Positions 23,665 to 35,393 are shown, counted from the first letter of the stretch. The stretch is DNA of 64,000 nt from Fremontodendron californicum (GCA_030761205.1 JAULJL010000017.1:6396001-6460000); one strand, 5' to 3'. Notes: generated from the letters alone by a model not told the origin. A program made the numbers and translations.

Positions 23665-24399
23665 CTTTATCTTTATACAATATTTATTGTAGAGAGAAGA
23701 TAAAGGAGAACTTTGGTAGAAGGCCCTCAGGGTACTATATACATCAAACATTTTTATTAATTTTTTGGTACAAAAAATGTTATAGCTTAAAAATATAAAG
23801 AAAAGAGTGCAGATGTTTAAATTTGAATTTTAAACTTATTGAATCAATTGTATGAACGAATTGGATTAAACTCTCGATTCATCAACATATTTATTAGTTG
23901 AAAGTATCTAATTGATCTCATTTCAGTATGAACTTACTTCTAATAAATTCTTTTAGGTCTTAGTGAACGATAAAGTATCTTATTAAAGGAAATTCGCAAG
24001 CCTTAGTACAAAATTGGAGGTAATTAAACCTAGGCAAATTAATATAGTATAAAACCCTACCATTGATTTGACTGTTAATTAAGTAATAGGCCGTTTTCAT
24101 CATGATTTCCTGCATGAGGCATGCAGTGATGCAGAACAACAACTTTCATTGAGTTCCTCGTAAAACAACAGAAAAAAAAAAAAAAAAAATCAGATTCTTT
24201 TAGAACTACATAAAATTGAGAAATGAAGAAATATTACAAAGTTTTTTATTTTATTTCAGACTTGAACTTAGATATATTAATTAATCTCAAACTGTATAGC
24301 AAAATGAAAACAGATTATTATGACAAACAAAACGTACAATTGCTAGACATATATAAATTAAATGAAGTCGCAAATGTAGACTAATATACTCCGCAGAAC
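23665..24399. other. Intergenic DNA 3' of glycine-rich gene 2
   Basis: AT-rich, with a poly(A) run at about 24171-24189. No gene seen. Confidence 0.5.
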
Positions 24400-24854
24400 T
24401 CAAGGATGAAGTAAGGAGCCGGCACCACCATCAGCACAATCACCACTTCCACCAGTACCAGCAGCTCCACCAATGCCACTGCCGAGACCACCAACTCCAC
24501 TTCCCAGACCACCATCACCTCCCGTGGCACCACCAATGCCACTGCCAAGACCACCAATTCCACCTCCTAGACCTCCAAGACCTCCCGTGGCACCACCCAA
24601 GCCACCAAGGCCGCCTAAATCAGGGGAACCGCCGAGTCCACCAAGTCCGCCAAGTCCACCAAGTCCACCCCCAAGGCCGCCAAGGGCACCGCCCCCACCT
24701 CCACCTCCACCAACACCAGCTCCAGCAAAGCCACCAACACCACCAAACGCAACGAAGTTCTTCTGGTCATCAAGGCCAGTGCCAGCAGGCACATTCCTAG
24801 TAGCCGTAGTGCAGTGAATAACTGCAAGAGTAAGTGCAAGAATCATAAAACACT

Positions 24855-24861
<7 letters not shown>
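24400..24861 (-). CDS. Secreted glycine-rich protein, paralog 2
   Basis: A 153-residue single-exon ORF. The first about 21 residues (MAKCFMILALTLAVIHCTTAT) form a signal peptide. The mature protein begins RNVPAGTGLDDQKNFVAF, parallel to the paralog at 18667-19029. It then has long GGLGG repeats in tandem, and ends near SGDCADGGAGSLLHP. It is longer than paralog 1 because of extra GGLG units, a usual outcome of repeat slippage. It is probably an apoplastic glycine-rich protein; its role is not known. A CT/GA microsatellite abuts the start codon and a TATA-like box lies about 105 bp upstream. Confidence 0.85.

Positions 24862-24900
<39 letters not shown>
24862..24900. repeat. (CT)n microsatellite in the 5' leader of glycine-rich gene 2
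   Basis: About 39 bp of uninterrupted CT, or GA on the coding strand, directly upstream of the ATG. GA-rich leaders are common in plant genes. Length variation would change only the leader. Confidence 0.9.
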
Positions 24901-24904
<4 letters not shown>

Positions 24905-24965
24905 GTAGCTGTACTCTTTTGTAAGTGGAGAAATTATTTGTGAATTCTGGTGCCATTAGATCAGT

Positions 24966-24974
24966 CCTTTTAAA
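24966..24974 (-). promoter_or_regulatory. TATA-like box of glycine-rich gene 2
   Basis: Minus strand TTTAAAAGG, at nearly the same distance from the ATG as the TATA box of paralog 1. Confidence 0.45.
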
Positions 24975-26150
24975 GACAATCTCAACTGCCTATGGCAGTT
25001 GGTGGCTTTAAATGAATTTGAATGCTAGTCCATCACCCCACCGGCTGCATTAAAAACAGCATATCCTTGAAAAACCTCTAAGACATTTTAAGTTTTAACA
25101 AACTTATTTTACGACAATAGAAAATTTAGTAAGTGTCTAAGTGATAAGACACCATGCTTAAATTAATGGGATAATGGAACTTGGGCTTAATCCAAATGGT
25201 TCATTCACCTCTTAAAGATGTGGATTCTTGCCTTATTGAAATTAGATCCTCAATATATAAAAATATTTAATTTGAAATATCTCCTCCTCCTTCCTAATTC
25301 TAAAAAAAAAAACAAATAAAACATATCTATCTAATTCTTATATACTTTTTTCATTTTATTTAACTCACTAATTGGTACTAATTTGATATTGATATTGGTC
25401 TACATTATTTATATTATTCATGTATCTTTTCATGCATTGATATTTTTAATCTTGACAAGTTATTTCTCGTGAGCCATCTCATCTTTTTTTTTATCTATGC
25501 CCATGACTTTTGCCTCCCGCAGTGTTATCTGCACATGCATTCAACAAGACTAAAGTAAGAGAGATGTTACCAAAAAGAAGAAGAAGAAAAAGCAAAGGAC
25601 TAATACTATACTAGGCTATGGAGTATGGATCCATCATCCAAGCCAGTGTGTATGGCAGTGAAACCATGACAATCTCACCGACAGAATTGGGACCATGCAA
25701 TGCAATACAAATGGATACAAACAGCTGGGCTTGTTCAGTAGTTAAATGCATGGTGATGGCGTTTTCAGCTTTGCCGTGTTCATCAATCTCCTCTTCATGG
25801 CTCCACGCCCAACTTCATGTCTTTACTGCCACTACCTAACCAACTCTACCTACAATTCATTACTCACCAATAGTTAACGTGTATGCTTAGGTTGGTATAA
25901 ATTTGTAGTAGCTAGCTAGCTATTAATTGATGATCCCGTAAATTTTATATATTTAGATGAAAAATTGTCTCATTCATCGTTATTAAATTTCATATGCAGG
26001 TTAAAAAGATAATATATATTCTTAAAATATATTTAAAAAATATGTTTTAACCTGTTTATAAAATTTAAAAAAACTCTTCAATTTATAATTAAAAACGGAC
26101 TCTATTTAGATTAGGGATGTTTCTACACGTTTCCTTGGATTGCATGCCTT
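24975..26150. other. Intergenic DNA
   Basis: AT-rich, no gene supported. An ORF at 25618-25839 lacks any recognisable feature and I do not call it. Confidence 0.5.
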
Positions 26151-26689
26151 TGTTTATTTAGCCCTCCTAAAACTACAAGATGAAACACTAGGGTTCAAAT
26201 TATATGGTATCTATACTTAAATCTCACTTTCATCCTTATCTCTTGAACCAAATCCAAGTGGCAAATTCTCTTAAATCAAGTACAAAAAGAATAATTTAGC
26301 CCCTCAAAGAGGCTAAGATAGTCATTTAAGACTAAATGCTGAAAAAATGTTTGGAGGGAGAAATATATATTTTAAAATAAGAAGTTTATAAGTTGTGTTG
26401 TGCTACTATATTGTTAAACCACTATTCTTCAATGGATCAAAAGAAAAAGATTCAAAAAGCAGTGCGATCTTATGATATAGAGAGTTTGACTTTTTTATTT
26501 CAGTAATCAAAATTCAATAATGAAATCATTATTTTTCAATTCTTTGCTTAAATTTGACCATTGAAATTTAATTTAATTTATTTTATTCTTGTCCCTTCAA
26601 TTTGGGGTCTTTGAGAACCATATCTTGCAACAACAAAAAAAAAATTGTACCTTAAAGTTCAAATTTATTTTTCAGTTCCATCTAAAAAA

Positions 26690-27205
26690 TTAAGAATTCA
26701 TTTGGATCCCACTACACTTCCGATGCGATAGGATCCAAAGGTATTTGTGGGGAGATATTTCTCCCCACTGACTGAACTCCCACTGAGGGTGCATTTGGAT
26801 GCACCCCAGTGGGGGTTCCACTGGACTGGAGTTCCAGGATTCCAGTGGACTATTGAACCCCCGGAAAGGGAAAACTCATCTTACCTCCCTCTACATTTAA
26901 AAAAATAATAATTATTATTTTTAAAAAATTTTAATACAAATATAATTTTTAATTATTATTATTTAACATAAATATAATTTTAATATATATTTTATTATTT
27001 AATATAAAAATAATTTTAATTATTTATTATATATATACACATTTTAATTTAATGTCTTTAATGGTCATTTTTTTCTTGCAATAATTCACCCCACGGCCAC
27101 TATTGCTTTTGAATTCAAATTTGATCTCACCGCTATAATAACTAATCTCACTGCGATCGTTATTTTTAATTTTATTAAAATTAATCTCACCGTTCATCTA
27201 AATGA
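26690..27205. mobile_element. Probable MITE-like insertion in duplication unit 1
   Basis: It is absent from the homologous place in unit 2. Its ends ATTCATTTGGATCCCAC and GTTCATCTAAATGAAAT are loose inverted repeats. It starts with three hairpins: GGGGAGATATTTCTCCCC, GGGTGCATTTGGATGCACCC, and TCCACTGGA..TCCAGTGGA. The rest is AT-rich. The target duplication is unclear. Confidence 0.45.
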
Positions 27206-27938
27206 AATCTAAGAGTTACTTGTATTTGGCCCAAATAAGTCAAAAAGGTCCAAAACCATATATTGGGATTGCATTTTTGGTTTGAAATTTGAGAAATAGA
27301 GCCCATTATATTGTCTTGCTTGCTCAACCAGCAGGTCAATTTCTTCATCTCCTCCTACTCATGGATATAAACTGAAGCTCTGTTTAATTATAACCAATAA
27401 ATCATTCATAAATACAGTACTTAAAATTAATTTAATGAAATTTCGTCACATCAGAAAGAACAAATTAGTGACGTCAAATAATAAGCAGTTTCATTTTCTC
27501 TTGAGTTGGGAGATATTTGCTGATCCTATACAGATAGATGATCATGTACTTAATGTTCATTAGTAGTTCACGATATCTTCATTGGAGGAAATTCTACGAC
27601 CTTGTTGAAACCACTAGCTCATACAATTTTTTAACGATGTTTGTTAAGATGCCATAAAAATAAAACATCTACTAGTATATATTTTATCATTTTATGTATT
27701 CCAAAATTATATACTAGTGGTTTATTTAATTATAAAACTATTTATGAACACCGAGTTTAACCCAATTAATTCTTACAATCATGTTTGAGAGGTGATATCC
27801 AACAGGTTTAAATCTCAACATCTGTTTCTGGCCTCACTTTATAAAAAAATAAAACTATATATTCATCTAAAACAAACAATTTAATTGCATGCATTAACAA
27901 TATCAACTCTTATATATACTAGTAATTAAGTTGGGTAC

Positions 27939-28142
27939 GACCAGGTTAAGTGATCTTAGGAAGATTAAAAGAGATTCAGTTAATACGTTTTTATGTAATT
28001 CTTGGAGGTTAAATGCAGACATGTTTGTCTAATGGCATTGGTTTTCTGATTTGTTTAGCAAGGCTGAGCTAGCTTTGTAACATGTAGCAGCACTGCTGCT
28101 TTCTTGGATAAATGAAAATCTACTTATCCAAAAAAAAAAAAA
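27939..28142 (+). mobile_element. Short poly(A) retroposon (truncated LINE or SINE)
   Basis: A roughly 200-bp sequence that ends ..GAAAATCTACTTATCC(A)n and is flanked by a perfect 16-bp direct repeat TAATTAAGTTGGGTAC (27923-27938 and 28143-28158). A target duplication of this length with a poly(A) tail is the mark of target-primed reverse transcription. The insertion ends only 57 bp upstream of the start codon of peptide gene 1. Confidence 0.85.
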
Positions 28143-28214
28143 TAATTAAGTTGGGTACTTTGAAAAATAAAGAAAAAGAGACAGGAAATTATAAAATCTG
28201 AGATTCAGAGAATT

Positions 28215-28558
28215 ATGAGAAGAGGAAAACTTGCACCTCTACATCAACAATTTCTGGGAATGGTATGCTTTGTTTTACTTTGGACGAATTTAGGTAATTT
28301 ATAATCTCTCTATCTCTATTGAGTCTTGATTATATATATATATATGCAAATTCAACAGCCTCACAGCTGATAATTAGTTTTGTTGGAATTGTTTGATCAG
28401 TCGCAGGGCCAGCGGCTGCTTTCAATGCAGCACCTTGCTTTGGACTTTGTTCGGTAATCGGCGACTGCAAAGAAGAATGTGTTAGAAAAGGATTTCCTAA
28501 GGGAGGCGTGTGCCTGAGATTTAGCAATTCAAACCTGGCCTGTTGCTGTACCAGCTAG
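28215..28558 (+). CDS. Defensin-like cysteine-rich peptide 1
   Basis: Two exons, 28215-28293 and 28401-28558, with a GT..AG intron of 107 bp. The split codon is in phase 1 (G|TC). The product has 78 residues. Exon 1 encodes a signal peptide (MRRGKLAPLHQQFLGMVCFVLLWTNLG). Exon 2 encodes the mature peptide with eight cysteines spaced C-x3-C-x5-C-x3-C-x10-C-x9-CCC, including CKEEC and GFPKGGVC. Signal-peptide exon, phase-1 intron and one cysteine-rich exon are typical of plant LCR/defensin-like genes. Such peptides act in defence or cell signalling; the role of this one is unknown. It is 78% or so identical in plan to peptide 2 at 35394. An AATAAA motif occurs at 28654. Confidence 0.85.
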
Positions 28559-29419
28559 CTAGCTAGGATGAATCCAGCCTTCTTTTATTTCCTGTGATCA
28601 TCATTTACAATTTTTTACATGCATGCCCATTAACTTGTTGGCACATTACCTGAAATAAAATAGCCAAATCATCATCATCAACTAGTTTTGGATTCTAAAT
28701 TTCAGAGATGGTTAATTTTTTTTTACATTTCTTTGGAATATTATTGATTTGATTGTTTATTTTAGACCTAAAAAGTTGGCAGATGAAACACTACAGTTAG
28801 AACCTAAAATCTCTACTCAAATCACTTCATCCTTTTATCTGTTATCACTTGAATGGAACCCAAACTGGCAAATTCTCTTAAATCAATGGATCAAGGAAAA
28901 TAGACCACTATTCTTCAAATTTTTGCTTAAATTCGACCATTAAAACCTACTTTATTTTATTATTTATGACCCCTTTTGAGGCCTCTGGAAGCCAGATCTT
29001 GAAGAAAAAGGATTTGGACCTTAAAAGTTCAAAATTCAAAAGAAAAAAAAAATATACTTGTATTCGGGCCAAATCCTGCCAAAAAGGTCCAAAACCAGAT
29101 CTTGGGATTGCATTTTGGGTTTGAAATTTGAGAAATATGTTTTTTCTTTCTTCTTTATTATTTGTGATTTGGGCTATGAAAAATGTTTTCTTGGTTTCTT
29201 TAATTAAATGAAAGTTTTCCACGGTCCACAGTTAATATTCGAAGATTAATAGAATATGATCAAATTGTCGACAACAATCACATGTCTGATTGATTTTTTA
29301 TAAACCTTAATATGCATTCAAATTAACTTCACATTTTGTTCAATCTGAAATTAAATTGACTGAGACGTAGATTCATGTATAACTATGTTCAGTAATTATA
29401 ATTGGATACGTGAATAAAA

Positions 29420-29746
29420 TGTTAGGTACCAGAGTGACGGAATAGTGTCTCACAACTAAAATAAGAGATGAGAAAATAGGAACTGAACACACAAAATTTA
29501 ACGTGGAAAACCCTCAATGAATAAAGGGAAAAACCACGGGGCAAGACTAGAAGAATTTCACTATGAGAAAATATTACAACACCTCTCTCTAAATACTAGG
29601 AGAGAACAACCTCACAAAGAATAAGAAAGTATATAAGAGAGGAAGAGATAATTCTTGGGATGGTTTTAATACTTCTCCTTAAGGCTCTTTATATAGCCTT
29701 CAAGGAGGAACTCTAACAATTCTCCCACCGATGTGGGATTCTAACA
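29420..29746 (-). repeat. 3' LTR of the young copia element
   Basis: TGTTAGGTACC..GGGATTCTAACA, 327 bp. It carries a TATATAAGAGAGG and a CTTTATATAGCC stretch. The polypurine tract CAAGTGGGAGAAT (minus strand) abuts it at about 29747-29760. Confidence 0.95.
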
Positions 29747-29821
29747 ATTCTCCCACTTGAAGATTTGATTAAACCAATCATATCTTCACACCACTCTTTC
29801 TGTCTTGCCATTCCATGTTGC

Positions 29822-32800
29822 TTACGTTTCTGATAGACCATAGGAGGATCGACACCAAATAAACTTGTCAGTGTTGATTGGCTTTGTCATAACATCTGCT
29901 AGGTTGTCTTTGGTGTGAATCTTTTGCATATCCACACTTCCTTCTTCTACTACTTCTCGAACAAAGTGATACTGTATACCTATATGCTTTGTCCTGGAAT
30001 GAAAGGCTGGATTCCTTGCAATGTGCAAGGCACTCTGACTGTCACAATACACAATAATCTTCTGCTGCTTGTGCCCGAGTTCTTCCATTAACCTTTGTAT
30101 CCATATTGCTTCCTTGCATGCTTGGGTAGCTGCCATGTACTCAGCTTCTGTAGTAGACAAAGCTACAACAGTCTGTAACTTAGATAACCAGCTTACCGCT
30201 CCTCCTGCAAGTGTGAACACATAGCCAGTAGTGGATTTCCTTTTATTAAGATCACCTGCAAAATCTGAATCAACATAACCCCTGACAACAAGTTCTGATC
30301 CTTCAAAACATAATGCAACATCTGAGGTTCCTTTAATGTATCTAAGGATCCTCTTAACAACATTCCAATGCTCTCTACCAGGATCTGCCATAAATCGACT
30401 GACCGCTCCCACTGCTTGTGCAATGTCTGGTCTTGTACATATCATAGCATACATAAGGCTTCCCACTGCTGATGCATACGGTACTCGAGACATTTCTATC
30501 CTCTCTGCTTCATTGCTAGGACTCATACCTGAGGATAATTTACAATTGACAGGAAGTGGGGTAGATATTGGCTTACAGTCTTGCATGTTGAAGCGTCGCA
30601 AGATCTTCCTCAGATAATTCTTTTGAGAAAGCCAAATTTTCCTGTCTTTTCTGTCTCGGTGAATTTGCATCCCTAAAATCTTGTTTGCGGGTCCCAAGTC
30701 CTTCATATCGAACTCCCTAGCCAACTGTGCCTTCAAATCTTGGATTCGATCTTTGTTGGGGCCTACCACCAACATGTCATCCACATACAACAGCAAAATA
30801 ATGAAATCATTATCATCAAACCTCTTGTAGTACGTACAATGGTCTGAACTCAGTCTGTTGTATTCAAGGCTAATTATGAAAGAATCAAATCTCTTGTACC
30901 AACATCTGGGCGCCTGCTTTAGACCGTACAGAGATTTGGTCAACCTGCAAACCAAGTTCTCTTTGCCTGTTTCAACAAAACCTTCTGGTTGGAGCATATA
31001 AATTTCTTCTTCAAGCTCTCCATGTAGAAAAGTCGTCTTTACATCTAGTTGTTCAAGATGTAAATCAAATGCAGCACACATAGCCAACACTACTCTGATA
31101 GTAGTAAGTCTGACAACTGGAGAAAATATCTCGTTGAAGTCAATACCTTCTTTCTGAGCATATCCTTTTACAACCAATCTAGCACGATATCGTTCTACTT
31201 GATCATTGCTATCCCGCTTGATCTTGTAGACCCATTTGTTACCAATGGCTTTTCTGCCACGTGGTAATTCCACCAGTTCCCATGTCTCGTTCTTGTGAAG
31301 AGCTTCAATTTCTTCCTGCATTGCTGTCATCCACAGAGAAGCATCTGGGCTACTAGTAGCTTCATGAAAAGTTGATGGCTCTCCATCCTCTGTTAAAAGA
31401 CAGTATGCAACATTGCTCTCCGTAACATACTCCGTGTGCCAATTTGGAGGCCTTCTCTCACGAGTTGACCGTCGAACTTCTACAGCCTCGGACTCAACTG
31501 GTTCTGGTACCTCATGCTCTGGTTCTGCTTCAGAAGAATCATCTTCTTGAGAATTTCTATCCATCTGCACTGTAGCAGTCTCTTTTGAAGTGTTGTCATT
31601 TGTTTGCTCACTTTGCAGTTCATTTTTTGCAAAAACTACATCTCTGCTGACAACAACCTTGCGGGCAGTGGGATCCCACAGGCGATACCCCTTAACACCG
31701 TCAGCATAACCCAAGAATATACATTTTCTGGATTTTGGATCCAGCTTTGTTCTTTCTTGGGAGTTGTACATCACGTACACAGGACATCCAAACACATGTA
31801 GAGAAGAATAATCAGCTGGCTTTCCTTTCCACATCTCCATAGGCGTCTTCAAACCAATCGCCGTTGATGGTGATCGATTTATCACATAACAGGTGGTTTT
31901 GACTGCTTCTGCCCAGAAAGATTTGGCCAATCCCGCTGTTCTCAGCATGGCTCTTGTTCTATCTAGGAGAGTTCTGTTCATCCGCTCTGCTACACCATTC
32001 TGTTGAGGCGTATGTGCAACCGTGAATTGTCTCATAATACCCTCTTTCTTACAGAATGCTAGAAAGTTACCGTCTACATATTCTCCTCCATTGTCTATCC
32101 TCAAGCACTTGATTCTTTTCCCAGTTTCAAGCTCTACTTGTGCTTTGAACTCCTTGAATACTGGAAACACATCAGACTTCTTCTTGATTGGGTACACCCA
32201 TAATCTCCTGGAATAGTCATCAATGAATGATACAAAATACTTTGCTCCACCCAGGGATATTTCTGGTGACTCCCACACATCAGAATGGATTAAGTCCAGT
32301 ATGTGTTTGCTTCTTGTAGTTACTTTAGCAAACTTCAATCTATGTTGCTTGCTTATCACACAGTGCTCACAGAAAGGTAAATTGACCATCTTGAGCCCGG
32401 GCAGGAGATTGCGTTCTGCAAGGACTTTCAAGCCTCGCTCTGACATATGGCCTAATCTGCGATGCCACATCATCGTCGTTTCTTCTTGGCTGGCTGCTGC
32501 AACTGATGCATCTGCCTCTTGCAACGTCTCTCCCAAAAGCATGTATAGATTGCTTGTGATCTTCTCTGCTTTCATCACCACAAGGTTTCCTTTCACTACT
32601 TTCAATATTCCACATTCAGTGTGGATCTTGCACCCGAGGTCATCCAATTGTCCAATTGACAATAAGTTCTTCTTTAAGCCCTTCACATGTCGTACCCCTT
32701 GAATTTTGCGAACAGTACCATCATGCATTTTTAATCTGACGGTACCGACTCCAGCAATATCTAAGGCGTGATCATTTCCCATGAACACAGATCCTTCCGA

Positions 32801-33742
32801 AATAGGTTCATAAGTGCAAAACCAATCTCGGTGTGGAGTCATGTGCCATGTCGCACCTGAATCCATTATCCAGACATCATTGAGTTTCTTTCCGCCTTTA
32901 GAACTAGTCGCTGCTTCACTATACAAGATTTCTCCATCATCTGAGGTACTTGCAACACAACCTTGGGAGGTTGATGTTTCAGAATTCTTTTCTCCACCCT
33001 TCTTATTATGCCAACACTCCTTCTTCGAGTGCCCTCTCATGCCACAATTGTAGCATTTAAGATTCTTCCTTCTTCGAGATTTTGATCTACCATGATTCTG
33101 ACTCCCACTGGAGCCACGTTCTGTTGATCTGCCTCTCATCACCGTTAAAGCCTCTGCTTGCTTTGAATTTTCTGACCTTTCCTCCTTATTCTTGCGCCTG
33201 GATTCTTCTTCAAGAATAGCACCGGCAACATCATCAAAGTGAAGAGAGTCACTAACATTGTTATTTGTGATGTTGATGATGAGTTGATCATACGAATCTG
33301 GTAAACTCTGAAGTAGAAGTTCCGCACGTTCATTTTCCGCTATTTTGAAATCTGATGCTGTGAGTTGAGCAAATAGCGTATTCAGAGTGTTGATGTGATC
33401 CGTTACCTACGTGGATTCACTCATTCGAAGAGTGTAGAGTTTCCTCTTCAAGAATATTCTGGTGTGAAGTGACTTCACCTCGTACAATTTGTTTAGAACA
33501 TCCCAAATCTCCTTTGCAGTCTTCTTCTCTGCAACACTTGACAAAACTGAATCCGCCATTGCTAGGTGCAGATTGGCAACAGCATTGTCATCCTTCTCTT
33601 TCCACTTTTCATCAGTCATTCCTGTGGGTCTACTTTCAATTGCTTCTAGACAATTATCCTTCCTCAAAATTGCTCTTATCTTCAATTTCCACAAGGAGAA
33701 ATTTCTCCCACTGAACTTCTCTATCTCGAATTTTGCTGCCAT
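29822..33742 (-). CDS. Copia gag-pol polyprotein with one in-frame TAG
   Basis: The frame starts with MAAKFEIEKFSGRNFSLW (gag) at 33742 and stays open to 29822, except for one TAG at 33405-33407 after residue 111. Downstream are gag, a CCHC knuckle (CYNCGMRGHSKKECW), protease (WIMDSGATWHM), integrase with the HHCC finger (WHRRLGH..CEHC) and core residues around HSDVW and LRIDNGGEY, RT with WVYKIK and LLLYVDDMLVV, and RNase H with YVDSDFAGD, TTEAEYMA and YCDSQSA. All catalytic motifs are present. The stop splits gag, so autonomous function is doubtful unless it is read through. The rest of the frame looks undamaged. Confidence 0.9.
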
Positions 33743-33884
33743 GGTTGTACACGAACTGAAGCGAGTTACACTATTTCACCGTGAATAGTACCGTATACGT
33801 GAACAGTATTGTACGTATGTCGTACACTAGAACAAATCTAGTATACGTTAACAATTACTGCAAAAGTAAACAACCACACGTATG

Positions 33885-33980
33885 AATAGTAACCGTATCT
33901 GTGAATAGTGACCGTATACTGGAACAGTGGCCGTATACTGGAACAGTGACCATATACTGGAACAGTGACCGTAGCCCGTG
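33885..33980. repeat. 19-bp tandem repeat in the copia leader
   Basis: Five units of the form AA[TC]AGTGACCGTATACTGG start at 33885, 33904, 33923, 33942 and 33961, an exact 19-bp period with few differences. Further relatives (GAATAGTACCGTATACGTG) occur at about 33783. Short repeated motifs act as transcription control boxes in some copia elements such as Tnt1, there in U3. Here they are downstream of the LTR, and any function is inferred. Confidence 0.85.
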
Positions 33981-34207
33981 AATAGTGCACCAGGTAGGTT
34001 CCCAGGAAAGAGAGGTGGGTCACTGATAGACACACTTAAATACCAAGTCTTTCCTAGCCAGAACTTCCCTAGACACTTTCACACTACCACACTTTATTTC
34101 CAGCAACAAGAATAATTCTTTTCTGATGTGGAAGATCAGACAATACTGCAACCACAGAGCATACTAAGAACCAACACTTTCACTGCAGCGGAATAAGGAC
34201 CACGAAC

Positions 34208-34225
34208 CAATGGCTCTGATACCAC
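34208..34225 (-). promoter_or_regulatory. Primer binding site (initiator tRNA-Met) of the young copia element
   Basis: Directly after the LTR end ..CTAACA the minus strand reads GTGGTATCAGAGCCATTGG. TGGTATCAGAGCC is the classical complement of plant initiator tRNA-Met. Confidence 0.9.
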
Positions 34226-34552
34226 TGTTAGGTACCAGAGTGACGGAATAGTGTCTCACAACTAAAATAAGAGATGAGAAAATAGGAACTGAACACACAA
34301 AATTTAACGTGGAAAACCCTCAATGAATAAAGGGAAAAACCACGGGGCAAGACTAGAAGAATTTCACTATGAGAAAATATTACAACACCTCTCTCTAAAT
34401 ACTAGGAGAGAACAACCTCACAAAGAATAAGAAAGTATATAAGAGAGGAAGAGATAATTCTTGGGATGGTTTTAATACTTCTCCTTAAGGCTCTTTATAT
34501 AGCCTTCAAGGAGGAACTCTAACAATTCTCCCACCGATGTGGGATTCTAACA
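34226..34552 (-). repeat. 5' LTR of the young copia element
   Basis: 327 bp, reads identical to 29420-29746 along its whole length by eye. Confidence 0.95.
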
Positions 34553-35393
34553 TAAAAAATGTAAATTCAATTTTAATTTCTAACAATATCATGTACTTAA
34601 TGTTCATTAGTTCACGATTATCTTCATTGGATGAAATTCTAGGCCTTGTTGAAATATTCATACAAGGGTTAAGGATGTTTGTTAATATCTATACTATTAT
34701 GTATATTATTATTAAAGTTTTTGACTAAATTTGAAAGTCAAGTAACACAAATTTAATTAAAAAATTATCAAAAAATCAAAGTTAAAATAATAACAAAAAA
34801 TATAAAATATTTATGTTTTTTAAAATTTTTATTAGCTAAAAATTTATAAAAATTACTCACTTTTACCATAAAAAACTAATTATATAACTTTTCTCTTCAA
34901 TTTTTTATTTTATTTTTAAAAAGCCCACATTATGGGTGTTTCAAATTCTCTAGTGCCAAAAAATTTATCATTTATGTATTTTAAAAATATATACTAGTAA
35001 TTTATTTAATTAAATAAAACCATTCATATCTAAAACAAATTAAATAATTGCATTGCATTGCATTGCAATTTGCATGCATTAATTGCTCTTATATATACTA
35101 AATGACAAGATGAATAAATAGATAATCGGGTTCAATTGTCTATCTCACAAAACAGGAAAGAAATAAAAAAATAAAAATAAAACCACAGATTTAGAGTTTT
35201 AATGTAATTATGGTAATGTTTAATGTAATTACTATAATTAAGAATTATGATAGGAAACCACATTTAATTTTCGCTTGATTCTCTCTTTGATTAGTGAAAA
35301 ATCTCTTTTATATATATAAGATATTTTCTTATACAAATTAAGATACAGGATTGAAAATACAAGAACTAACAAACAGAGAGTGAGTGAGAGAGA

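Larger units (their letters stand above)
26150..28745. repeat. Segmental duplication, unit 1 (with peptide gene 1)
   Basis: Blocks here reappear in the same order at 28750-35960: the GATGAAACACTA..GGCAAATTCTCTTAAATCAA block, the GGTCCAAAACCA.AT.TTGGGATTGCATTTTGG block, the CATGTACTTAATGTTCATTAG..TTCACGAT..TCTTCATTGGA block, then the peptide gene and its 3' flank with TGAAATAAAATA.CCAAATCA. Unit 1 has extra DNA at about 26690-27205 and at 27939-28158 that unit 2 lacks. Confidence 0.75.
33743..34225 (-). other. 5' leader of the young copia element
   Basis: Non-coding leader between primer site and gag, holding a short tandem repeat at 33885-33980. Confidence 0.8.
29415..34557 (-). mobile_element. 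Full-length young Ty1/copia (Tork-like) element
   Basis: A minus-strand copia element (29420-34552) flanked by the 5-bp duplication TAAAA. It has 327-bp LTRs on both sides that read identical by eye, a primer site for initiator tRNA-Met, a gag-pol frame of about 1,300 codons with a single in-frame stop, and a polypurine tract. Identical LTRs imply a very recent insertion. Sequence style of gag and pol places it in the Tork-like group (inference). It lies within duplication unit 2, upstream of peptide gene 2. Confidence 0.95.

Noticed and set aside
24473..24817. Proline-rich plus-strand ORF
   Set aside because: It is the antisense shadow of the glycine-rich gene on the minus strand (Gly codons GGN read as Pro/Thr/Ala).
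25618..25839. 73-residue ORF with ATG
   Set aside because: No homology, signal or context; random open frame in intergenic DNA.
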